Positions 5,084 to 10,435 of a stretch of DNA of 10,435 bases are shown in pieces; the first letter of the stretch is position 1, and each line of letters starts with the position of its first letter. The notes below the pieces were generated by a model. That model searched no databases. It had not been told where the DNA came from and was given only the letters and a program-made list of their open reading frames with translations. Origin of the DNA: Sediminispirochaeta sp. Lineage in GTDB: Bacteria; Spirochaetota; Spirochaetia; DSM-16054; Sediminispirochaetaceae. The stretch is taken from contig DSBN01000115.1 of the NCBI GenBank assembly GCA_011046055.1, positions 1 to 10,435 of the forward strand, in the 5' to 3' direction. The position numbers and the translations under genes are program-made.

Positions 5084-6142
5084 ATGGGAAGTAAACTGGG
5101 GAAAGTTATCATTTTTCTTTTCGTTCTCAGCCTGTTGAACTTATCCCTGCTCTTCGCCGGAGGTCAGGGCGAAGAGGGGACAGAGGGCAAGATATCTATC
5201 AAAATGAGCTACAATGGACCCGCCGATGAGGAGAAGAACGCCGTCCATTATTTTGCCAGCCATTTCAAAAACATTCTGGCTGAAAAGACTGACGGCCAGA
5301 TTGTTGTCGTTCTCTACCCGGATAGTCAGTTGGGAGACGAAGAGCAGCGGATAGAGATGGTGATGAACGATCCGTTCATCAACGTGGCCTCCTACGCGGG
5401 GGTAGGCACGGTATTTCCGGAGCTCTTTGCCGCGAACATACCATTCATGTTTGACAACTACGCCGCGGGCAACTGGTTCTTCGACAACAGCGAGTTCTGG
5501 AAAAAGGCACAAACCGAATTCAAGGCTCGTACCGGTGCCGAGCTCGTCTGCGCCGTCGAGGAGGGAGGTTTCCTCGCCTTCACCAATTCCAAACGTCCCA
5601 TCCGCAGCCCCCGGGACTTCAAAGGCCTGACTTTCCGGGCCATGGACGACAGCCAGGTCGCGCTGTACAAGTCTTTCGGCGCCAGCGGTACCCCCATCCC
5701 TTGGACCGAGGTCTACACCGCGCTACAGACCGGGGTGGCCGACGGACAGATGAACCCTCCGATGTACATTATCATCGGGAGTCTTTATGAAGTACAGGAC
5801 TATATGACCCTGGCCAACATCCAATACTCCATGCAGTACCTGACCATCAACGGCGAGTGGATCGATTCTCTGAGCCCGGAGCTCCGTCTCGCGGTTTATG
5901 AGGCCGCTTATGAGGCCAACCAACTGACCCGTGAAGATGTCGAGTCCCGGGTAGAAGAACGGACACGGTTCATCGCCGATCAGGGGGTAGAAGTCTACGC
6001 CCCGAACCAGGAGGAGATGAAGCAGTTCCGTGAACTGGGCCAACCTTCATTCATTGAATGGTTGCGCGGCCGTATCGACGAACAATGGGTCGACCTGGCC
6101 ATCTCATCCGCCGAAGAGGCGAACAAGAGATTCGGGCAATAG
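5084..6142 (+). CDS. dctP: TRAP transporter solute-binding protein (DctP family)
   Basis: This 352-residue extracytoplasmic binding protein captures an organic acid and delivers it to DctQM for Na+-driven uptake. The N-terminus is a hydrophobic signal peptide (about 5-25) ending LLFAGG. There is no lipobox Cys, so it should be released or stay soluble in the periplasm after cleavage near A25. The DctP core is clear: LYPDSQLGDEEQRIEMV (78-94), NIPFMF (118-123), GLTFRAM (181-187) with R185 at the usual carboxylate-binding position, and TPIPWTEVYTALQTGVADGQ (203-222) followed by N224. The start is fixed by a very strong ribosome binding site. It is first in the dctP-dctQ-dctM operon, which also includes the dipeptidase gene by spacing. 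The ligand cannot be read from sequence alone. Sialic acid, C4-dicarboxylates, keto acids and amino-acid-like carboxylates are all known ligands in this family. Confidence 0.95.
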   Translation: MGSKLGKVIIFLFVLSLLNLSLLFAGGQGEEGTEGKISIKMSYNGPADEEKNAVHYFASHFKNILAEKTDGQIVVVLYPDSQLGDEEQRIEMVMNDPFINVASYAGVGTVFPELFAANIPFMFDNYAAGNWFFDNSEFWKKAQTEFKARTGAELVCAVEEGGFLAFTNSKRPIRSPRDFKGLTFRAMDDSQVALYKSFGASGTPIPWTEVYTALQTGVADGQMNPPMYIIIGSLYEVQDYMTLANIQYSMQYLTINGEWIDSLSPELRLAVYEAAYEANQLTREDVESRVEERTRFIADQGVEVYAPNQEEMKQFRELGQPSFIEWLRGRIDEQWVDLAISSAEEANKRFGQ

Positions 6143-6145
6143 ACG

Positions 6146-6652
6146 ATGTCACAACACGGTTCAAGACTCGAAAAGTATCTATCCATACTGGAACGTGCCG
6201 GGATGATTATTGCCGGCACGTTGTTTTTGTTCAACATCCTCAACATCGTTGTCGCGGTTTTTGCCCGCTACGTGGTTAGGAGCAGCTTCATCTGGACCGC
6301 CGAGCTATCGCAGATGGTCATGGTCTGGATGGTACTCTTCGCCGCCACACCGGCCCTCACCCACGGCGAACATATGAGGATAGACCTGCTTCTGAAGTAC
6401 CTACCGCCGAAGGTCCAGAGTGTGCTGGCTATCCTGAGACACGCCTTGATAATGGGGATCAGCCTGTTTATGACTTTGTGGGGCTTCAGCTACGCCAATT
6501 CCCTGTGGAAAATAGTCACCATGGGCTTGAGAGTACCCAAATCGATCCACCTCTTCGCCCTACCTATCGGAATGGCCCTCTTTTTCCTGGTCTACATGCT
6601 TCTTCGATTGACCGGTAAACCGGAGCTTCATTCGCACAAGGAGGGCGTGTAG
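6146..6652 (+). CDS. dctQ: TRAP transporter small membrane subunit (DctQ family)
   Basis: This 168-residue protein has four predicted transmembrane helices at about 18-40, 52-71, 92-115 and 133-155, the normal DctQ topology. Family features include RYVVRSSFIWTAELSQ (41-56), the conserved GEHMRID loop (74-80), and LRVPKSIHLFALPIG (128-142) before the last helix. It partners DctM in the membrane complex and contacts the binding protein. Its ATG comes 3 nt after the dctP stop, with no good ribosome binding site of its own, so translation probably depends on ribosomes finishing dctP. Confidence 0.94.
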   Translation: MSQHGSRLEKYLSILERAGMIIAGTLFLFNILNIVVAVFARYVVRSSFIWTAELSQMVMVWMVLFAATPALTHGEHMRIDLLLKYLPPKVQSVLAILRHALIMGISLFMTLWGFSYANSLWKIVTMGLRVPKSIHLFALPIGMALFFLVYMLLRLTGKPELHSHKEGV

Positions 6653-6654
6653 CG

Positions 6655-7938
6655 ATGACCCTGACGATGATCATTGTATTCTTTTTTCAGATGGCCATAG
6701 GCATTCCCCTCTTCGTCGCCCTGCTGGTGGCTGCCCTGGTGGGCTTTTTCATCATGGGGGATTTAAGCCTCTTGGGAAAGATTCCTCAGCAGTTCTACGG
6801 GGGAATGAGTACTTTTTCTCTGATGGCGATCCCTTTCTTCATATACGCCGGTTCACTTATGAACGTCTCCGGACTCACCGACCGTCTTTTGAGGTTCACC
6901 CAAACTTTAGTAGGCCATTTTCGGGGTGGACTGGGCTATGTAAACATCCTGGCCAGTATACTTTTTGCCGGGGTGAACGGCTCCGCCGCCGCCGACACTT
7001 CAGCTCTCGGCTCCTTACTAATTCCCGCGATGGAGAAAGACGGGTATCCCAAGTCCTACGCCGCCGGCCTGACCGCCGGTAGTTCTCTGATCGGACCGAT
7101 CATCCCCCCGAGTATCTTTATGATCCTCTACGCCAATATGACCAACACTTCCGTGGGGGGGCTTTTCCTCGCCGGCATCATACCGGGCTTGCTGCTGGGT
7201 GCGGCGTTCATGCTCATGAATTACTACTGGAGCTGGCGGCACGGTTTCCCGGTGCGCTCCGAGGCGGCTGGTATCTCGGAGATTCTCACCGCCTTTCTCT
7301 ACGCCTTGCCGGCCCTAATTGCACCTCTGATAATCATCGGGGGAATAGTCTTCGGTGTGTTTACCCCCACCGAGTCGGGGGCTATTGCGGTCGCCTATAT
7401 TTTGATTGTCGGCTTCTTTTTCAGCAAGAAACTCAACCTGAAAAACGTATGGGCCGCCACATGCGAGTCAGCCCGCCTGACCAGTTCGATTTTTTTGATC
7501 ATTGGTGCGGCGACGGTTGTCGGATGGCTTCTCACCTTCGAGAGGATTCCGATGAAATTCGGCCTCTTCGTCAGCAGCGTCGTCGACAGCCCGCTGGCCA
7601 TACTTCTCGTGCTTAGCGCTCTCACTTTCATAATTGGTATGTTTATGGAGGAGGTAGCTTCGCTGGTTCTGCTTACACCGATCTTCGCTCCCCTGGCATT
7701 ACAGGTGGGTATCGACCCCTTCCATTTCGGTATCGTCATGGTCTTGAATATCACCATCGCGTTGATCACTCCGCCTATGGGCGCCTGCGTCTTTATTGCC
7801 TCGGCGGTGGGCAAGGTAGATTTGGGAGATCTGTTCAAGCATATTTGGCCCTTTGTCGCGGTGGCTTTGGCGGTCCAGGTTTTGATAATTCTGTTCCCCT
7901 TTTTTACCACCGCCCTCCCCAATCTTTTAATTTTTTAG
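6655..7938 (+). CDS. dctM: TRAP transporter large membrane subunit (DctM family)
   Basis: This 427-residue polytopic membrane protein is the substrate- and Na+-translocating subunit of the TRAP system. Typical DctM segments are GGMSTFSLMAIPFFIYAG (49-66), NGSAAADTSALGSLLIPAM (108-126), AGSSLIGPIIPPSI (141-154), then in the second half FGVFTPTESGAIAV and a late ITPPMGACVF. Both halves carry the discontinuous-helix motifs of the family, and the length is usual for a separate, non-fused DctM. AAGGAGG (6638-6644) lies 10 nt before the ATG. The start is 2 nt after the dctQ stop. The gene ends in TAG, 24 nt before the dipeptidase gene. Confidence 0.96.
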   Translation: MTLTMIIVFFFQMAIGIPLFVALLVAALVGFFIMGDLSLLGKIPQQFYGGMSTFSLMAIPFFIYAGSLMNVSGLTDRLLRFTQTLVGHFRGGLGYVNILASILFAGVNGSAAADTSALGSLLIPAMEKDGYPKSYAAGLTAGSSLIGPIIPPSIFMILYANMTNTSVGGLFLAGIIPGLLLGAAFMLMNYYWSWRHGFPVRSEAAGISEILTAFLYALPALIAPLIIIGGIVFGVFTPTESGAIAVAYILIVGFFFSKKLNLKNVWAATCESARLTSSIFLIIGAATVVGWLLTFERIPMKFGLFVSSVVDSPLAILLVLSALTFIIGMFMEEVASLVLLTPIFAPLALQVGIDPFHFGIVMVLNITIALITPPMGACVFIASAVGKVDLGDLFKHIWPFVAVALAVQVLIILFPFFTTALPNLLIF

Positions 7939-7962
7939 GCCAGTGTATAGACGAGTTTAGTC

Positions 7963-8694
7963 ATGGGTTTGGATACAATTAAGCAAGCTATTCCTCCGCA
8001 GGCAAGTACTCAATGGCAGGGTCCCTCGGAGGTACAAATCGAAGAAAATGGTGAACCCCTTGTTCCGGCGGGCAGCTATCCCGAGAGGATCATCGTCCGA
8101 AGCGCCTATTACGAACAAAATTACCCCCACGCCCTTTCCGAGGTTTACCTCAGACGGGGGCTTTTCGAGCAGCTGGTCCTTGCGGCGGACACTCTCCCCC
8201 CCTCCTATCGCTTGGTGCTTTTCGACGGCTGGCGTCCCGTGGAGCTGCAAAAGCTTCTGTTCGACGAGTACGTGGAGGAAATTCTGTGCGAGCAAAAGAA
8301 TCTCGACCGAGCTGAAGCGGAAAAGCGAGCCTCGGTCTTTGTCGCTCCGCCCTCCACCGATCCGGCGCAGCCCTCCCCTCACGCTACCGGAGGCTCCGTC
8401 GACCTGTCCATCGTCGACCAGAGGGGAGAGCTCCTGGATATGGGTGGGGCTTTCGATGAAAAGAGCGAACGTTCTTTGACCCGCTATTATGAAGCAGAGG
8501 CAGAGTCCAAGAACTCCTTGGCCCGGGACAATCGACGCATGCTCTACCACTGTCTATTTAGAGCGGGTTTTAGCAACTACCCTGAAGAGTGGTGGCACTA
8601 CGACTTCGGGAACCAGAACTGGGTGTACTACCGTGGATTTCTGGATCCCCAGTGCCGGGTAAGTAAGGCTCGTTACGGAATCACCCAGCTTTGA
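7963..8694 (+). CDS. vanX: D-alanyl-D-alanine dipeptidase (VanX/DdpX type, peptidase M15D)
   Basis: This 243-residue protein is a Zn dipeptidase that hydrolyses D-Ala-D-Ala. The substrate-site Arg lies in LFDGWRP (R91). Zn ligands are in SPHATGGSVDLSI (H140, D147) and EWWHYDFG (H212), and E209 is the catalytic base. It is longer than E. coli DdpX or VanX (about 190-200), mainly through an N-terminal extension and a loop around 105-138. No signal peptide is seen, so it should act in the cytoplasm. It follows dctM by 24 nt on the same strand with no clear terminator between, and it lacks a strong ribosome binding site. Without vanHA beside it, a catabolic or wall-recycling role is more likely than vancomycin resistance. 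Its stop overlaps the convergent cyclase gene. Confidence 0.93.
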   Translation: MGLDTIKQAIPPQASTQWQGPSEVQIEENGEPLVPAGSYPERIIVRSAYYEQNYPHALSEVYLRRGLFEQLVLAADTLPPSYRLVLFDGWRPVELQKLLFDEYVEEILCEQKNLDRAEAEKRASVFVAPPSTDPAQPSPHATGGSVDLSIVDQRGELLDMGGAFDEKSERSLTRYYEAEAESKNSLARDNRRMLYHCLFRAGFSNYPEEWWHYDFGNQNWVYYRGFLDPQCRVSKARYGITQL

Positions 8695-9760
8695 GGGGTT
8701 TGATAAAAGAAGAGATGTCGTAGACCTTGGACTGCCCGGTTCGACCTTTCAGCTTCACCGAACGCTGATACTTGGAAGCAATGGATATTCCCATCCTTCG
8801 GCGAGTCATTTCGGACAGCACGATTCCTCCCGCCGGAGCCAGCTGTTCCAACCGAGAGGCGATGTTGACCGTATCGCCGATCAAGGTGTTGTCGTAGCGG
8901 TGGTTTCCGCCGACGTTTCCCCGTATTACCGGTCCCGTGTGAATACCTATCCGAAAATATATCGACTCCATTTCTTTTTGGCTCCTGCGGACGTTGAGGC
9001 TTTTGATCTCTCGCTGCACCATAATCATGGATTTGACCGCGCTCTCGGCGGTAGGAAAAACGGCCAGAAAAGCGTCGCCGATAAATTTGTCTATATCTCC
9101 GGCGTATTGGTATACGTATCTGCTCACGATCTCAAAGGCGGTGTTGAGGTACGCGATCACGTGCTCGGGGTTCATTCGCTGGGTTCTGGGGGTAAACTCC
9201 TTCAGATCTCCAAAGACGACGGTCAACTCGAGCTTCTCCTCGGGTATTTCGATCTTCTGCTGGTGCGCAAAATCCTTGGCAATATCCCAAAGGGTCTGGG
9301 GAACGTAGTCCTTGATCAGATCCAGCAGAATAAAATCCCGCACCGCTTTCTCCTGCAGGTCGGATATCTTTTTCATCCTGATACCGTTCATCATGTTTGC
9401 CCTCAACAGAGGCCGTATATGCGCCGCCAGCAGATCCGGTACTGCGCGCTGCTCCAGGTAAGCGTCAAAACCGGTATCAAGCACCTCCCGTATGGCCTCC
9501 TTGCTGCGCTCCCGTATAATTCCCAGGGCTGGAATGTGGTTGACCGCCTCGTCGCTTTTGAGCTCTCGGATAAAATCCGATATCCCAGGTAATTCCGTTT
9601 CGGCTATGATAAGAACCGTACTGTTTTCAAAAAAAATTTCCTGCCCTTCATCCAAGTCCCAGGCTTTTCGAACCGTCAGCTCCTGGCCCTCGGGGGCTTC
9701 GGCCGCGAGTTCTTCAATTGGGTAGTTACCATGACCAATAATCAAAATTACTCCAGGCAT
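8681..9760 (-). CDS. Class III adenylate cyclase with degenerate receiver domain
   Basis: In this 359-residue protein, about residues 1-120 resemble a response-regulator receiver (LIIAETELPG at 50-59, GFDAYLEQ at 97-104). However, the phospho-acceptor Asp position appears to hold Ala53 and the usual Lys near YL is missing, so phosphorylation is unlikely. A linker helix (LIKDYVPQTLWDIAKDF, 148-164) leads to a class III nucleotide cyclase at about 176-350. Metal ligands are in VVFGDLKEFT (D185) and DKFIGDAF (D229). The adenine-selecting pair K225/D296 and the transition-state pair N299/R303 in GDTVNIASRLE are present, so it should make cAMP from ATP. No membrane segment is seen. The start ATG at 9760 lacks a Shine-Dalgarno sequence. 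The gene overlaps the dipeptidase end by 14 bp and is divergent from the DUF368 gene. Confidence 0.93.
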   Translation of the reverse strand: MPGVILIIGHGNYPIEELAAEAPEGQELTVRKAWDLDEGQEIFFENSTVLIIAETELPGISDFIRELKSDEAVNHIPALGIIRERSKEAIREVLDTGFDAYLEQRAVPDLLAAHIRPLLRANMMNGIRMKKISDLQEKAVRDFILLDLIKDYVPQTLWDIAKDFAHQQKIEIPEEKLELTVVFGDLKEFTPRTQRMNPEHVIAYLNTAFEIVSRYVYQYAGDIDKFIGDAFLAVFPTAESAVKSMIMVQREIKSLNVRRSQKEMESIYFRIGIHTGPVIRGNVGGNHRYDNTLIGDTVNIASRLEQLAPAGGIVLSEMTRRRMGISIASKYQRSVKLKGRTGQSKVYDISSFIKPLKAG

Positions 9761-9769
9761 ATGGCAAGT

Positions 9770-9798
9770 ACTTTAGTTTTTTCCTTAACCTCAGTCAA
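9770..9798 (-). promoter_or_regulatory. Promoter for the adenylate cyclase gene
   Basis: On the minus strand, TTGACT (plus 9793-9798) and TAAAGT (plus 9770-9775) are 17 bp apart. The -10 box ends 9 nt before the ATG, so the transcript would begin about 3 nt before the start codon. There is no room for a ribosome binding site, and none is seen. Confidence 0.5.
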
Positions 9799-9823
9799 GT
9801 AATAATTTAATTTGAAAAACCAT
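9791..9823 (-). other. 10-codon mini-ORF with strong ribosome binding site
   Basis: On the minus strand, AGGAGGAAT directly precedes an ATG (9823) that reads MVFQIKLLLD and stops with TGA at 9791-9793. It is in the cyclase frame but separated from it by TGA, TAA and TAA stops, so it is not an N-terminal extension. It could be a leader peptide for a transcript starting further upstream. The ribosome binding site comes from a purine-rich tract (plus 9825-9843 is all pyrimidine), so chance is quite possible. Confidence 0.2.
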
Positions 9824-9857
9824 ATTCCTCCTCCCCCTCTCTCACTTTTCGTACTGC

Positions 9858-9886
9858 TTGACAGCCTCTCTTTTGGCACATATATT
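9858..9886 (+). promoter_or_regulatory. Strong promoter for the DUF368 gene
   Basis: A perfect TTGACA (9858-9863) is followed after 17 bp by TATATT (9881-9886). The -10 box ends 8 nt before the ATG at 9895, so transcription should start within about 3 nt of the start codon or on it. There is no Shine-Dalgarno sequence. Confidence 0.75.
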
Positions 9887-9894
9887 GACGCATA

Positions 9895-10435
9895 ATGAGG
9901 AAGGAACTTGAAACCGCTTCTCTACCGCTTGTTCTGCCGCGGGCAATTCTAGGCGGTGTACTCATGGGGCTGGCCAACTTGGTGCCCGGAGTCAGCGGGG
10001 GGACCATGCTGTTGGCCTCTGGGGTTTATACACTATTTATCAGTGCGGTTGCCGACCTCTCGACCTTCCATTTTCGATGGCGTTCTCTTCTCATCATCGC
10101 AACCGTAGCTTTGGCAGCAGCGCTGGGGATACTTCTTTTAGCCGGTCCGATCAAAGATCTGGTGATAGGATATCGATGGATAGCCTACAGCCTGTTTATC
10201 GGTCTCACCTTAGGGGGAGTTCCTCTGCTCAAAAGAATGATCGGATCCGTTTCTAAAAAGGTCCTCTGGGGAACCTTAACAGGCTTCGCCACAATGGCCC
10301 TCCTCTCCTGGGTTCAGCACTACAGTGCCCTGGATGGGACCGCCTCTAGCGGCAATTGGCTGATGCTGCTGGTTGCCGGCTTGGCCGGAGCCAGCGCAAT
10401 GATCCTCCCGGGAATCAGCGGAGGCTACCTTCTGC
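9895..10435 (+). CDS. popT: DUF368 membrane protein, PopT-type undecaprenyl-phosphate translocase (partial, runs off the right edge)
   Basis: The frame is open from ATG 9895 to the window end (180 codons, 3' end missing). The family hallmark PGVSGG (31-36) is repeated as PGISGG (172-177), matching the internally duplicated DUF368 architecture. Hydrophobic helices lie at about 14-30, 38-54, 63-83, 96-110, 124-141 and 155-170. DUF368 proteins have been shown to return undecaprenyl phosphate across the cytoplasmic membrane for wall and glycan synthesis; the symbol is given on that family basis. The start is forced: an in-frame TGA lies at 9886-9888 and no other start codon precedes 9895. Met24 (9964) would cut into the conserved N-terminal helix. 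A near-perfect promoter ends 8 nt before the ATG, so the mRNA is probably leaderless. Confidence 0.88.
   Translation, partial: MRKELETASLPLVLPRAILGGVLMGLANLVPGVSGGTMLLASGVYTLFISAVADLSTFHFRWRSLLIIATVALAAALGILLLAGPIKDLVIGYRWIAYSLFIGLTLGGVPLLKRMIGSVSKKVLWGTLTGFATMALLSWVQHYSALDGTASSGNWLMLLVAGLAGASAMILPGISGGYLL

Noticed and set aside
7939..7962. Separate promoter for the dipeptidase (TATAGA at 7946-7951)
   Set aside because: No acceptable -35 box lies at the right distance. Operon transcription from the dct promoter explains it better.
9807..10007. Minus-strand 66-codon frame overlapping the DUF368 gene start
   Set aside because: It is antisense to the conserved DUF368 N-terminus and its promoter; the composition is low-information.

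Overview
The window looks like chromosomal DNA of a free-living bacterium, most likely a spirochaete. That placement is an inference from the overall gene mix and from the TRAP binding protein, whose signal peptide runs into a Gly/Gln/Glu-rich start (FAGGQGEE) of a style I associate with spirochaetal solute-binding proteins. No rRNA, tRNA or taxonomic marker gene is present. The genes are densely packed, with several very short or overlapping junctions. I see no CRISPR array, prophage or complete insertion sequence.

Layout. Positions 1-230 hold no convincing gene, but contain a perfect 20-bp inverted repeat (57-100), a good sigma70-type promoter (113-141) and a leader stem (148-204). They precede a membrane-anchored protein of probable OB-fold type (231-767). 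A 17-bp inverted repeat (799-863) sits at the convergent junction with a minus-strand pair: a thioredoxin-fold protein with a single active-site Cys (2396-3004), then a fusion of glucosyl-3-phosphoglycerate synthase with a PTS EIIA domain (834-2354). Divergent from this pair is a plus-strand set: a histidine phosphatase (3081-3704), an unknown four-helix membrane protein overlapping it by ATGA (3701-4126), and an M14 zinc carboxypeptidase interrupted by an in-frame TAG (4154-4993). A strong promoter then starts a TRAP transporter operon dctP-dctQ-dctM (5084-7938), followed closely by a VanX-type D-Ala-D-Ala dipeptidase (7963-8694). The dipeptidase gene overlaps by 14 bp the end of a minus-strand class III adenylate cyclase with a degenerate receiver domain (8681-9760). 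Divergent from the cyclase, a DUF368/PopT-type membrane protein starts at 9895 and runs off the right edge.

How the genes may work together. The GpgS-EIIA fusion and the divergent histidine phosphatase could form a two-step glucosylglycerate pathway, because mycobacterial GpgP is itself a histidine phosphatase. The EIIA domain would let the PTS/PEP state control the synthase. The TRAP system plus dipeptidase suggests uptake and breakdown of a small carboxylate or dipeptide-like compound, perhaps from cell-wall turnover. The DUF368 protein belongs to undecaprenyl-phosphate recycling.

A recurring signal across the window is that several genes (starts at 3004, 3081, 4154, 9760 and 9895) lack a usable Shine-Dalgarno sequence and have a -10-like hexamer only 6-9 nt before the ATG, which suggests leaderless transcripts. 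The TRAP operon and the genes at 231 and 2354 have conventional ribosome binding sites. The best candidates for something not yet described are the GpgS-EIIA fusion with its possible phosphatase partner, and the group of probable leaderless genes.
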